A DNA stretch of 64,000 nucleotides. Source: an uncultured Lachnospiraceae bacterium (GTDB taxonomy: Bacteria; Bacillota; Clostridia; Lachnospirales; Lachnospiraceae). The stretch lies in NCBI GenBank assembly GCA_900551895.1, contig URXX01000002.1, forward strand, positions 1-64,000, given 5' to 3'. The notes below the pieces were generated by a model. The model ran no database searches, had not been told where the DNA came from, and saw nothing but the letters and a program-made list of their open reading frames with translations. Shown one piece after another: positions 50,950 through 59,824 of this stretch; position 1 is the first letter of the stretch; every line of letters starts with the position of its first letter. The translations under genes were made by a program, and so were the position numbers.

Positions 50950-51699
50950 TTATTTCCAATTAACAATTTTTCCGAAATCTGTTTTTAAAGAAGCACCGCC
51001 TACAAGTCCACCGTCAATATCCGGCTGTGCGAATAATTCAGGAGCACTGTCTGCTGATACAGAACCGCCGTACTGAATACGGATTGCTTCTGCAGTTGCT
51101 TCATCATAAATTTCACCGATGCACTGACGGATTGCAGCACAAACTTCCTGAGCCTGTTCTGTAGTCGCAACTTTTCCTGTTCCGATTGCCCAAATCGGTT
51201 CGTAAGCGATTACCGCTGTTTTAGCCTGTTCTGCCGTTACATCTAAGAAAGCAATTTTAATCTGCTGACGAATAAAGTCGATTGTAACACCCTGTTCTCT
51301 CTGTGCTAATGTTTCTCCACAGCAGATAATTGGTGTAATTCCATGTTCAAACGCTTTTTTAACTTTTTTATTTACAGTTTCGTCTGTTTCTGCAAAATAT
51401 TCACGTCTTTCAGAATGTCCGATAATAACATATTTTACTCCAACGTCTGTAAGCATATTCGGAGCGATTTCTCCTGTGTATGCTCCACTTTCTTCAAAAT
51501 ACATATTTTCAGCACCGATACAGATATTTGTGCCTTTTACCGCTTCCATTGCCGGAATAATGCTGATTGCCGGCACGCAAAATACAACATCTGCATCTTC
51601 TGTTGCTACTAATGGTTTTAATTCATTTAATAAAGTAACTGTTTCGCTAGGAGTTTTGTTCATTTTCCAGTTACCAGCAATAATTTTTCTTCTTGCCAT
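50950..51699 (-). CDS. tpiA: Triosephosphate isomerase
   Basis: A 249-residue TIM barrel. Catalytic residues are all visible: the lysine in GNWKMNK, the histidine in VIIGHSERREYF and the glutamate in VIAYEPIWAIGTG. The C-terminal phosphate loop reads IQYGGSVSADSAPEL and the GGLVGGASL stretch follows. It interconverts DHAP and glyceraldehyde-3-phosphate. It is separated from pgk by an unusual 165-base spacer full of repeats. Confidence 0.98.
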   Translation of the reverse strand: MARRKIIAGNWKMNKTPSETVTLLNELKPLVATEDADVVFCVPAISIIPAMEAVKGTNICIGAENMYFEESGAYTGEIAPNMLTDVGVKYVIIGHSERREYFAETDETVNKKVKKAFEHGITPIICCGETLAQREQGVTIDFIRQQIKIAFLDVTAEQAKTAVIAYEPIWAIGTGKVATTEQAQEVCAAIRQCIGEIYDEATAEAIRIQYGGSVSADSAPELFAQPDIDGGLVGGASLKTDFGKIVNWK

Positions 51700-51864
51700 T
51701 TCTATCGTCTCCTAAGTTATATGTTGTTTTTAATATACTTTCTGGTATGTTCGGTCTGTTTGGGTATGTTCGCTCAACTAAGTTCGTGTAAAACACTCAC
51801 TAAGGTTCGCGAACTAAGTAAACACTAACCTTAAACCGCACTTACGCTTGTTTTCGCTAAGTGT
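51700..51864 (-). other. Structured spacer between pgk and tpiA
   Basis: It contains a 12-bp inverted repeat whose inner arms are AAGTAAACACT (51816-51826) and AGTGTTTACTT (51860-51870), the second overlapping the pgk stop codon. It also holds a direct repeat GGTATGTTCG (51744-51753 and 51763-51772), a GTTCGCGAAC palindrome and several CTAAGT-type words. No T-run follows the hairpin. An alternative pairing (CACTTA with TAAGTG) would compete with the long arm. The role is unknown. Confidence 0.6.
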
Positions 51865-53058
51865 TTACTTATCATTTGCTGCTGCTACACCCGGTAATTC
51901 TTTTCCTTCAAGGAATTCAAGAGAAGCACCGCCACCTGTAGAAATATGAGTCATTTTATCTCCGTATCCTAACTGGTTTACTGCTGCTGCAGAATCTCCA
52001 CCACCGATAATTGTTACAGCGTCTGTTTCTGCAAGTGCTTTTGCAACTGCTTCTGTACCATTTGCAAATTTAGGCATTTCAAAACATCCCATTGGTCCGT
52101 TCCATACAACTGTTTTTGCATCTTTCACAGCGTCAGCAAAAAGAACTTCTGTTTTTGGTCCGATGTCCATACCTTCCCAACCGTCAGGAATTTCTCCGCT
52201 TTCTACAATCTGTACGTTTGCATCGTTAGAGAAATCATCTCCGATACGGTGGTCAACAGGAAGAAGTAATTTAACTCCTTTTTCTTCTGCTTTTTTAAGC
52301 ATATTTAAAGCGTATTCCATATAATCATCTTCACAAAGAGAAAGTCCGATTTTTCCTCCTCTTGCTTTAGAGAATGTGTATGCCATACCACCACCGATGA
52401 TAAGTGTATCTACTTTATCAAGTAAGTTTTCGATAACAGAAATTTTGCTTGATACTTTTGCTCCACCTAAAATAGCAACGAATGGTCTTTCAGGATTGTT
52501 TACTGCATTTCCTAAGAAATCGATTTCTTTCTGCATTAAGTATCCAACTACCGCTGTGTCAACAAACTGAGTAACACCAACATTTGAGCAGTGTGCTCTG
52601 TGTGCTGTACCGAAAGCATCGTTTACAAATACGTCACATAAAGAAGCAAGTTCTTTGCTGAATTCTTCACCATTCTTTGTTTCTTCCGCTCTGTAACGAG
52701 TGTTTTCAAGAAGAATAACATCACCGTCATTCATTGCTTCTACTGCCGCTTTAGCGTTTTCGCCTACAACAGTTGCATCTGCTGCAAATTTAACTTCCTG
52801 TCCTAATAATTCAGATAATCTTACTGCAACAGGTGCTAAAGATAATTCCGGTTTTGGTTCTCCCTTTGGTTTGCCAAGATGAGAGCAAAGAATGATTTTT
52901 CCACCGTCTGCAATTAATTTCTTAATTGTAGGAAGTGCTGCTACAAGACGGTTCTCGTCTGTAATTTTTCCGTCAATTAAAGGAACGTTAAAGTCACATC
53001 TTACAAGAACTCTTTTTCCTTTTACGTTAATATCGTCTACTGATTTTTTGTTAAGCAT
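51865..53058 (-). CDS. pgk: Phosphoglycerate kinase
   Basis: A 397-residue kinase making ATP from 1,3-bisphosphoglycerate. Visible are the substrate loop RVLVRCDFNVPLIDGKITD, then LCSHLGKPKGEPKPELSLAP, then VNDAFGTAHRAHCSNVGV and the nucleotide site TIIGGGDSAAAVNQLG. It follows gap by 86 bases that include a terminator-like hairpin, so its level may be set by readthrough. Confidence 0.98.
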   Translation of the reverse strand: MLNKKSVDDINVKGKRVLVRCDFNVPLIDGKITDENRLVAALPTIKKLIADGGKIILCSHLGKPKGEPKPELSLAPVAVRLSELLGQEVKFAADATVVGENAKAAVEAMNDGDVILLENTRYRAEETKNGEEFSKELASLCDVFVNDAFGTAHRAHCSNVGVTQFVDTAVVGYLMQKEIDFLGNAVNNPERPFVAILGGAKVSSKISVIENLLDKVDTLIIGGGMAYTFSKARGGKIGLSLCEDDYMEYALNMLKKAEEKGVKLLLPVDHRIGDDFSNDANVQIVESGEIPDGWEGMDIGPKTEVLFADAVKDAKTVVWNGPMGCFEMPKFANGTEAVAKALAETDAVTIIGGGDSAAAVNQLGYGDKMTHISTGGGASLEFLEGKELPGVAAANDK

Positions 53059-53085
53059 AGATTGTGCCTCCTTATTTGTATAAAT

Positions 53086-53120
53086 AAAGGGACCCAGTCC
53101 TATAAGACCGGACCCCTTTT
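53086..53120 (-). terminator. Attenuator-like hairpin between gap and pgk
   Basis: About 14 pairs, some G-U, between 53106-53120 and 53086-53100 with a TTATA loop, followed on the minus strand by TTTATTTA. It ends shortly before the pgk RBS. Confidence 0.65.
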
Positions 53121-53144
53121 GGAATCTTTATCTCTAATTTAAAA

Positions 53145-54158
53145 TTACGCTAATTCAGAGAAGTATTTGATTGTTCTTACCATCTGGCTTGTGTAAGAAT
53201 TTTCATTGTCATACCAAGATACAACCTGAACTTCTGTTGTTCCGTTGTCTAATGGAAGAGCCATTGTCTGTGTAGCATCAAATAAAGAACCATATCTCAT
53301 TCCTACGATATCGCTTGATACGATTTCGTCTTCATTGTATCCGTATGATTCGTTTGCTGCTGCTTTCATTGCTGCGTTGATTTCTTCAACTGTTACGTTT
53401 CCTTCAACAACTGCTGTTAAAATTGTTGTAGAACCTGTTGGAGTTGGAACACGCTGTGCAGATCCGATTAATTTACCGTTTAATTCTGGGATAACTAATC
53501 CGATTGCTTTTGCTGCACCTGTGCTGTTTGGTACAATGTTAACTGCTGCTGCACGAGAACGTCTTAAATCACCTTTTCTCTGTGGTCCGTCAAGTGTCAT
53601 CTGATCACCTGTGTATGCGTGGATTGTACACATAATTCCGGATTTGATTGTTGCTAATTTGTTTAATGCGTCAGCCATTGGTGCTAAGCAGTTTGTTGTA
53701 CAAGATGCTGCAGAAATAACTGTATCTTCCGGTTTTAATGTGTCATGGTTTACGTTGTAAACGATTGTTGGAAGGTCATTTCCTGCTGGAGCAGAGATAA
53801 CAACTTTTCTTGCACCTGCTTTGATGTGTGCTTCTGCTTTTTCTTTTGATGTATAGAATCCTGTACATTCTAATACAACGTCAACACCGATTTCTCCCCA
53901 AGGAAGTTCTTCAGCGTTTGCTTTTGCATAAATTTTGATTTCTTTTCCATCTACAGTAATTGAATCTTCTCCTGCTGTTACTTTATCTGCTAAAGCATAT
54001 TTTCCCTGAGATGAATCGTATTTTAATAAGTGAGCTAACATTTTTGGAGATGTTAAGTCGTTGATTGCAACTACTTCATATCCTTCTGCTCCGAACATTT
54101 GTCTGAATGCAAGACGTCCAATACGTCCAAATCCATTAATCGCTACTTTTACTGCCAT
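53145..54158 (-). CDS. gap: Glyceraldehyde-3-phosphate dehydrogenase
   Basis: A 337-residue NAD-dependent enzyme. The NAD site is INGFGRIGRLAFRQMF, and the catalytic cysteine lies in ISAASCTTNCLAPM near residue 152. WYDNENSYTSQMVRTI closes the protein. The aspartate of VVAINDLTSP is the residue that usually favours NAD. It yields the NADH that Rex senses. It heads the gap-pgk-tpiA block behind a strong promoter. Confidence 0.98.
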   Translation of the reverse strand: MAVKVAINGFGRIGRLAFRQMFGAEGYEVVAINDLTSPKMLAHLLKYDSSQGKYALADKVTAGEDSITVDGKEIKIYAKANAEELPWGEIGVDVVLECTGFYTSKEKAEAHIKAGARKVVISAPAGNDLPTIVYNVNHDTLKPEDTVISAASCTTNCLAPMADALNKLATIKSGIMCTIHAYTGDQMTLDGPQRKGDLRRSRAAAVNIVPNSTGAAKAIGLVIPELNGKLIGSAQRVPTPTGSTTILTAVVEGNVTVEEINAAMKAAANESYGYNEDEIVSSDIVGMRYGSLFDATQTMALPLDNGTTEVQVVSWYDNENSYTSQMVRTIKYFSELA

Positions 54159-54191
54159 GATTAATTCCTCCTAAAGTTTAATTATAAAATC

Positions 54192-54241
54192 ACTGTTCAA
54201 CAGTATATATGTGAGATTCTTTCTGTCTTTGTTAAAGAATC
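54192..54241 (-). other. Two palindromes in the gap leader
   Basis: ACTGTTcAACAGT (54192-54204) and an 8-bp stem GATTCTTT / AAAGAATC (54215-54222 and 54234-54241) lie in the untranslated leader of gap. They may stabilise the mRNA or bind a regulator. The second overlaps the Rex-like site. Confidence 0.5.
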
Positions 54242-54246
54242 ATCAA
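54229..54246. promoter_or_regulatory. Possible Rex operator at the gap start site
   Basis: TTGTTAAAGAATCATCAA matches 12 of 14 fixed positions of TTGTTAANNNNTTAACAA: one half is perfect and the other has two mismatches. It lies right after the -10 box, over the expected start of transcription. Confidence 0.5.
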
Positions 54247-54255
54247 CCTTTTAAT

Positions 54256-54284
54256 ATTGTACTAAATTCAAAACAAAAATTCAA
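54256..54284 (-). promoter_or_regulatory. Promoter of gap
   Basis: On the minus strand, TTGAAT (54279-54284), a 17-base spacer and TACAAT (54256-54261). The leader is about 90 bases. Confidence 0.75.
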
Positions 54285-54299
54285 GGTTATTTTGCATTT

Positions 54300-55100
54300 T
54301 TATCCAACTTGTATAAAAATCGGTTTTCTCTCCTTAAATTCTGTATAATATTTAAAGCCGCACCCCGCCAAAACTTCTTTTCCCCTGTCAAAATCATAGG
54401 CGATATGTTCGGGCTTGTGGGCATCTGAGCCGATAGTAATAATTTCACCGCCCAGTTCTTTATATCTTTTTAAAATTTCCGGATGCGGATGGGCAAACGA
54501 AAGTCCATACTTAAATCCCGCTGTGTTTAATTCTATTCCTTTTCCCTGTACAATTAAAGAACGCATAATTTCATCAGCCACTTCCATATATCCCCGATAG
54601 AAATAAGATTTTTCCTTTTCTCTTCCGTATCGGACAACGTAATCCATATGACCAAGAACATCAAAGTCCATATTTTTATTTATGCATTCGAGGATTTGTT
54701 CAAACCCTTTTCTGTAAAGTATCTTGTCTTCCGGAAAACACTTTCTTTCAGTATAGGGGTCTTTCCCGTCAATCAAATGAACCGAACCGATAACAAAATC
54801 AAATGAATATTTATTCATATAATCATCTATAAACGTTTTTAAATGAGGCTGTAACCCAATTTCCACACCAATCCGCACTTCAATCTGCGAACGATATTTC
54901 TCCTGTAATTTCTGTAGCAGAGAAAAATACTGTTCCGGCGTGAAAATAAATTGCGTACCTTCCTCATCATAATCTTTATCCATATGGTCGGTAATACATA
55001 TTGTTTTCAACCCTTTTTGAATTGCACCTTTAATCATTTCTTCGGGCGATACAGTGGCATCTGTAGAAAAATTTGTGTGCATATGAAAATCTGCTTTCAT
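54300..55100 (-). CDS. PHP-domain phosphoesterase (HisJ-type histidinol-phosphatase family)
   Basis: A 266-residue PHP protein. Metal-binding motifs are DFHMHTNFSTDATV at the start, ITDHMDKDY, then VIGSVHLIDGKDPY, then VLGHMDYVVRYG, and ITIGSDAHKPEHI near the end. The family contains histidinol-phosphate phosphatases and other phosphoesterases. No histidine genes are near, so the substrate is open. It starts 2 bases after the mnmA stop, as the last gene of the isc unit. Confidence 0.82.
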   Translation of the reverse strand: MKADFHMHTNFSTDATVSPEEMIKGAIQKGLKTICITDHMDKDYDEEGTQFIFTPEQYFSLLQKLQEKYRSQIEVRIGVEIGLQPHLKTFIDDYMNKYSFDFVIGSVHLIDGKDPYTERKCFPEDKILYRKGFEQILECINKNMDFDVLGHMDYVVRYGREKEKSYFYRGYMEVADEIMRSLIVQGKGIELNTAGFKYGLSFAHPHPEILKRYKELGGEIITIGSDAHKPEHIAYDFDRGKEVLAGCGFKYYTEFKERKPIFIQVG

Positions 55101-55102
55101 TT

Positions 55103-56185
55103 CTACACTCCTATAATTGTTCCGCCGCCGACCACATACTCATCGTCATAGAAAACAACAGCCTGTCCCGGAGTAATGGCGCGCTGCGGTTCATCAAACG
55201 TACAAAGTACTTCATCTTCAGTTGCTTTTTTCACTGTACACCATGCCCCTTTATGATTGTAACGGATTTTTGCAAATACACGCATCTCTCCATCCAAATC
55301 AGAAATGGACATAAAGTTCAAACGATTTGCACGCAATGTATAAGACATAGAATCTTCATTTGTACCAATAACAACTTCATTTGTTTCCGGACGGATTTCC
55401 AATACAAACGCAGGACGTCCCAAAGATAAACCGAGACCTTTTCGCTGTCCGACAGTGTAATGGATAATTCCTTTATGCTGTCCGAGAACATTTCCGTCTA
55501 AATCAACAAAATTTCCCGTTTCGATTTTTTCGCCGGTTGTCTCCTCGATAAACGAAGCATAATCGCCGTCCGGCACGAAACAAATATCTTGACTGTCCGG
55601 TTTATTTGCCACACGCAAATTGATTTTTTCCGCAATCTGACGCACTTCATCTTTCGTATATTCTCCCACCGGCATTAAGGTGTGAGATAATTGATCCTGT
55701 GTCAGATTATAGAGTGCGTACGTCTGGTCTTTCGCTAAAGTCGCCGAACGTTTTAACGTATATCTTCCATTTTCCAAACGGACAATTCTTGCATAATGTC
55801 CTGTAGCAATATAGTCTGCACCGATATCCATGCTTCTTTTTAGCAGAGATTCCCACTTTACATAGCGGTTACAGGCAATGCACGGGTTCGGAGTTCTTCC
55901 CTGACGATATTCTTCTATAAAATAATCAATCACTTCTTTTTTAAACTCTTTTTTAAAGTTCATTACATAATAAGGAATTCCCAAATCATCTGCCACTCTT
56001 CTGGCATCGTCCACAGCACTGAGTCCACAGCACCCTCCGTTTTCTTCCTGAATGGTTCTGTCCTCGTCCTGCCAAATTTGCATGGTGACGCCAATTACAT
56101 CATATCCCTGTTCTTTTAACAGATAGGCTGCAACCGATGAATCTACGCCTCCCGACATTCCCACAACTACCTTTTTCTTTTCCAT
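55103..56185 (-). CDS. mnmA: tRNA-specific 2-thiouridylase MnmA
   Basis: A 360-residue enzyme adding sulfur to U34 of Lys, Glu and Gln tRNAs. It has the PP-loop GMSGGVDSSVAAYLL, the TPNPCIACNRYVKW catalytic cysteine, ATGHYARI, and the second cysteine in DSQDICFVPDGDY. It takes sulfur from a cysteine desulfurase. Being 12 bases after iscU in the iscR-iscS-iscU unit, it most likely uses this IscS. Confidence 0.96.
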   Translation of the reverse strand: MEKKKVVVGMSGGVDSSVAAYLLKEQGYDVIGVTMQIWQDEDRTIQEENGGCCGLSAVDDARRVADDLGIPYYVMNFKKEFKKEVIDYFIEEYRQGRTPNPCIACNRYVKWESLLKRSMDIGADYIATGHYARIVRLENGRYTLKRSATLAKDQTYALYNLTQDQLSHTLMPVGEYTKDEVRQIAEKINLRVANKPDSQDICFVPDGDYASFIEETTGEKIETGNFVDLDGNVLGQHKGIIHYTVGQRKGLGLSLGRPAFVLEIRPETNEVVIGTNEDSMSYTLRANRLNFMSISDLDGEMRVFAKIRYNHKGAWCTVKKATEDEVLCTFDEPQRAITPGQAVVFYDDEYVVGGGTIIGV

Positions 56186-56197
56186 TCTTACTCCTTA

Positions 56198-56641
56198 TTA
56201 ATATTCTTCTTCCTCTTCTTCGTCATCCTCATGAATATCTGACTTTGGTTTTTCTAAACCTTCGATTTTAATCCCATTTTTTTCAGCGTAATCCCAAAGT
56301 GCCGCATGAATGGCTTCTTCTGCCAACAGTGAACAATGTACTTTTACCGGCGGAAGTCCGTCAAGCGCTTCCATAACCGCTTTATTTGTTACTTTTAATG
56401 CTTCGTAAATTGTTTTTCCCTTTACTAATTCCGTTGCCATACTGCTTGTTGCAACAGCAGCGCCACAACCGAAAGTCTTAAATTTCACATCCTGAATAAC
56501 CTGATTTTCATCAATATCCAAGTACATTCTCATAATATCTCCGCATTTTGCGTTGCCTACTGTCCCTACTCCGCTTGCATCTTCTATTTCTCCAACATTT
56601 CTTGGGTTTTGGAAATGATCCATTACTTTTTCTGTATACAT
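56198..56641 (-). CDS. iscU: Fe-S cluster scaffold IscU/NifU-like
   Basis: A 147-residue scaffold. The three conserved cysteines are in VGNAKCGDIM, FKTFGCGAAVATSSM and PVKVHCSLLAEEAI, with the usual aspartate next to the first. The C-terminus is a run of acidic residues (DIHEDDEEEEEEY). It builds clusters from iron and IscS-derived sulfur. Confidence 0.95.
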   Translation of the reverse strand: MYTEKVMDHFQNPRNVGEIEDASGVGTVGNAKCGDIMRMYLDIDENQVIQDVKFKTFGCGAAVATSSMATELVKGKTIYEALKVTNKAVMEALDGLPPVKVHCSLLAEEAIHAALWDYAEKNGIKIEGLEKPKSDIHEDDEEEEEEY

Positions 56642-56662
56642 TTTTTTATCCTTCTTTCTCTC

Positions 56663-57847
56663 TTATTTGTTTTGTTTTTTCGCAAAGTCTTCATATAAGG
56701 GTGACATACTTCTTAATCTGCTTACAATTTCTTTTAAATTGTCAATTACATAGTCCACATCATCTTTTGTTGTTTCTTCACTTAACGTCATACGAACCGA
56801 ACCATGTGCGATTTCATGCGGAAGCCCGATTGCTAACAGAACGTGCGACGGATCAAGTGAACCTGATGTACAGGCCGAACCGCTCGATGCACAAATTCCT
56901 TTCATATCTAACATAATTAATAATGATTCTCCCTCAATAAAACGGAAACTAAAGTTTACATTATTCGGAAGTCTTTTCTTTGCATCGCCATTTAATCTTG
57001 CATATGGAATTTCTGATGAAATTCGCTCAATCATATAATCTCTCAGTTCAATTTCCTTATCTGTACGTGCCTTCATTGTATCTGCCGCACGTTTTACCGC
57101 TGTTCCAAACCCAACAATTCCCGGAACGTTTTCCGTTCCTGCACGGCGCTTTCTTTCCTGTGCTCCGCCATGTACGAAAGAGCGGATTTTGACTCCTCTT
57201 CTAATATAGAGGAAACCAATTCCTTTCGGTCCGTTTAATTTGTGACCGCTGGCGCTTAACATATCAATATGACACTCGTCTACATTTACCGGAATTTGAC
57301 CGAATGCCTGTACAGCATCTGTATGGAATAAAATACCGTGTTCTTTTGCGATCTCCCCGATTTCTTTTATCGGTTGAATTGTTCCGATTTCATTATTGGC
57401 AAACATGACAGAAATCAAAATCGTTGTTGGTCTGATTGCTTTCTTTAATTCATCTAATTTAACGATACCGTTTTCATCTACATCTAAATAAGTTACTTCA
57501 AACCCATGTTTTTCCAAATATTCTGCCGTATGCAAAACTGCATGGTGTTCAATTTTCGTCGTAATAATATGATTACCTTTATCTTTATAAGCCTCTGCCG
57601 TCGCTTTCAGCGCCCAGTTATCTGCCTCTGAACCGCCTGCCGTAAAATAAATCTCATTTGACGCTGCACCGAGTACATCTGCAATAATTTCACGCTGTTT
57701 TGCAATCACTTCTTTATTTTTTGAAGCAAAACTATATACACTTGACGGATTACCGTAATTTTCCGTAAAATATGGCAGCATTGCATCTACAACTTCCGGC
57801 GCTGTTTTTGTTGTTGCCGCATTATCTAAATAAACAAATCTTTCCAT
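56663..57847 (-). CDS. iscS: Cysteine desulfurase IscS/NifS
   Basis: A 394-residue PLP enzyme. The Schiff-base lysine is in LSASGHKLNGPKGIGF, and the persulfide cysteine is in GICASSGSACTSGSLDPSHV. The start VYLDNAATTKTAPEVVDAM is typical. It takes sulfur from cysteine for IscU and for MnmA downstream. It follows iscR by 15 bases with an AGGAGG site. Confidence 0.96.
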   Translation of the reverse strand: MERFVYLDNAATTKTAPEVVDAMLPYFTENYGNPSSVYSFASKNKEVIAKQREIIADVLGAASNEIYFTAGGSEADNWALKATAEAYKDKGNHIITTKIEHHAVLHTAEYLEKHGFEVTYLDVDENGIVKLDELKKAIRPTTILISVMFANNEIGTIQPIKEIGEIAKEHGILFHTDAVQAFGQIPVNVDECHIDMLSASGHKLNGPKGIGFLYIRRGVKIRSFVHGGAQERKRRAGTENVPGIVGFGTAVKRAADTMKARTDKEIELRDYMIERISSEIPYARLNGDAKKRLPNNVNFSFRFIEGESLLIMLDMKGICASSGSACTSGSLDPSHVLLAIGLPHEIAHGSVRMTLSEETTKDDVDYVIDNLKEIVSRLRSMSPLYEDFAKKQNK

Positions 57848-57862
57848 TTTTCTACCTCCTGT

Positions 57863-58321
57863 TTATTTGTTGCAATCTCTATGTTCACATTTATCTGTAG
57901 GGTTCATGGCCTTGCTTTCCTGCACAAGTTGATCCAATTTGATTTCATCGACTGTATGGTTAATACTTTCATTAATCCGCTGCCAAACATATTTCGTTAC
58001 GCAGCCTCCTGCCGCCTCACAGCCTTCTTCTGCTAAAAATCCCGAGCATTCAACAGGTTCTAGTTTTCCTTCCAACGCTCTTAATACATCTCCTACAGAA
58101 ATGTCTTTCTTTTCCTTTGCCAGAACATAGCCTCCGCCTGCTCCGCGAATACTTTTTACAAGTCCTGCCTTTTTCAACAACGCCATTAACTGTTCTAAAT
58201 ACCTCTCGGATATTCCCTGACGCGCCGAAATGCTGCTTATAGAAACAGGCTCTACTTCGCTATATTGTGCCAAATCAATTAAGGCTCTTAACCCGTATCT
58301 CCCCTTTGTTGATAATTTCAA
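57863..58321 (-). CDS. iscR: Rrf2-family regulator IscR
   Basis: A 152-residue winged-helix regulator. It opens MKLSTKGRYGLRALIDLAQY. Three cysteines in VECSGFLAEEGCEAAGGCV can bind an Fe-S cluster, unlike CymR, which lacks them. The start codon is TTG at 58319-58321 with AAGGTG upstream. It heads iscR-iscS-iscU-mnmA and should repress its own unit through the palindrome at 58349-58373. Confidence 0.9.
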   Translation of the reverse strand: MKLSTKGRYGLRALIDLAQYSEVEPVSISSISARQGISERYLEQLMALLKKAGLVKSIRGAGGGYVLAKEKKDISVGDVLRALEGKLEPVECSGFLAEEGCEAAGGCVTKYVWQRINESINHTVDEIKLDQLVQESKAMNPTDKCEHRDCNK

Positions 58322-58348
58322 GTTTTCACCTTCTTTATTCCAACTTTT

Positions 58349-58373
58349 AATCCCTACTGTTTTACTAGGAATT
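58349..58373. promoter_or_regulatory. Predicted IscR operator
   Basis: A 25-bp imperfect palindrome (AAT, CCTA, then TAGG and ATT symmetric about the centre). It lies directly after the -10 box of the iscR promoter, over or just past the transcription start. Confidence 0.65.
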
Positions 58374-58381
58374 CCTTTTGT

Positions 58382-58410
58382 AGAATAGCACTCCTTTTTT
58401 GTTCTGTCAA
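58382..58410 (-). promoter_or_regulatory. Promoter of the isc unit
   Basis: On the minus strand, a consensus TTGACA (58405-58410), a 17-base spacer and TATTCT (58382-58387). Confidence 0.75.
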
Positions 58411-58457
58411 GGTCATTTCTCGAATATATTTATACTAAATCATATAGGAGTTATTCT

Positions 58458-59777
58458 ATGTCTAAAAAAAACGCAATCATAAAAGGAACTTTTATTTTAA
58501 CCGCTACCGGATTTCTCAGTCGGTTTATCGGATTTTTTTATCGGATTTTTTTGAGTCACACATTTGGTGAAGAAGGAGTAGGATTGTATCAACTGATTTT
58601 TCCTGTTTTTGCGCTCGGGTTTTCACTGACAACCGCAGGAATTGAAATTGCCATTTCCCGCATTGTTGCACAAAAACACTCTCTAAATAGACAGGCAGAA
58701 GCTCGTCAGACTTTATATACAGGACTTATTATATCCTTTTTTCTGTCTTTTTTCACAATGCTTTTCCTACAAAAATATGCTTTTTTGATTGCCAAAAACT
58801 TTTTGCACGATACTAGATGTTCAAATCTGCTCATTGCTGTTTCTTATATTTTCCCTTTTTCATCTATACACAGTTGTATTTGCGGATACTACCTCGGTTT
58901 AAAAAGAACACGAGTCCCTGCCATTTCTCAATTAGCAGAACAGTTTGCGAGAGTTATTTTTGTATACGGCATATGTTGGATACAGACAAAAAATCAGCAA
59001 ACTCCGCCTATTTCCGCAGCCGTTTTTGGACTTGTATGCGGGGAAATTGTTTCTTCCCTCTATTGCGTTTTTTATTTTTCCCGCAATAAAACAAACACCG
59101 AAAAACTTCCCCGAAAAACACCGTCTCCGATTTTCTCCTGTTTTGAAGTTTTACGTCTGTCCGTTCCGCTTACTGCAAATAGAATTCTTCTAAACCTTTT
59201 GCAAAGTATTGAGGCAGTATCCATTCCGTCCTGCCTTATTTTATACGGATTATCAAACACAGAGGCACTTAGCACTTACGGTGTATTAACCGGAATGGCA
59301 CTCCCATGCATTCTCTTTCCTTCTGCCATTACCAATTCCGTATCTACCATGTTACTTCCTACTATTGCGGAAATACAGACGAAACACGATAGAACACATC
59401 TAATCGCCCTTGTCAAAAAAGTTACTCTTTACATATTTACACTTGGTTTCCTCTGTACTCTCGGTTTTCTTTTCTTTGGAAATTTTATTGGAAACGTTCT
59501 TTTTCACAGCACCCTTGCCGGAAAATTCATTTTGACACTCTCATGGATTTGTCCTTTTTTATATACAAACAACACCTTTATCAGCACACTAAACGGACTG
59601 GGAAAAACGACGACAACTTTCTTTATCAATACGGTTGGTCTTCTCCTTCGGATTACCGGCATATTTATCTTAATTCCAATGTACAGTATTATCGGTTACT
59701 TGTGGGGACTGCTCGTCAGCCAGTGTGTAATCACTCTTCTGTCTGTTATCTTTCTCCGAAAATATCTTTCTCTATAA
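58458..59777 (+). CDS. SpoVB-like polysaccharide flippase (MOP superfamily)
   Basis: A 439-residue integral membrane protein with about 12 hydrophobic segments. The start (KGTFILTATGFLSRFIGFFY, then GEEGVGLYQLIFPVFALG) is typical of SpoVB/MurJ-type lipid-linked sugar flippases. It is somewhat shorter than most SpoVB proteins (about 520). It could move lipid-linked peptidoglycan precursors during spore cortex synthesis; spoIIM close by fits, but the role is inferred. The RBS is AGGAG. A TATACT lies upstream with no clear -35 box. Confidence 0.85.
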   Translation: MSKKNAIIKGTFILTATGFLSRFIGFFYRIFLSHTFGEEGVGLYQLIFPVFALGFSLTTAGIEIAISRIVAQKHSLNRQAEARQTLYTGLIISFFLSFFTMLFLQKYAFLIAKNFLHDTRCSNLLIAVSYIFPFSSIHSCICGYYLGLKRTRVPAISQLAEQFARVIFVYGICWIQTKNQQTPPISAAVFGLVCGEIVSSLYCVFYFSRNKTNTEKLPRKTPSPIFSCFEVLRLSVPLTANRILLNLLQSIEAVSIPSCLILYGLSNTEALSTYGVLTGMALPCILFPSAITNSVSTMLLPTIAEIQTKHDRTHLIALVKKVTLYIFTLGFLCTLGFLFFGNFIGNVLFHSTLAGKFILTLSWICPFLYTNNTFISTLNGLGKTTTTFFINTVGLLLRITGIFILIPMYSIIGYLWGLLVSQCVITLLSVIFLRKYLSL

Positions 59778-59793
59778 CGAAGCAGACGAATAT

Positions 59794-59821
59794 AAAAACA
59801 GGCCGCGTATAATGCGACCTG
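59794..59821 (-). terminator. Terminator of spoIIM
   Basis: Stem CAGG.CGC / GCG.CCTG with one mismatch (59799-59806 and 59814-59821), followed on the minus strand by TTTTTAT. Confidence 0.75.
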
Positions 59822-59824
59822 ACT

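Noticed and set aside
50855..50959. N-terminal extension of the Nudix protein
   Set aside because: The frame is open, but it would overlap the tpiA end and encode the tpiA terminator. An internal ATG with an RBS gives a normal protein.
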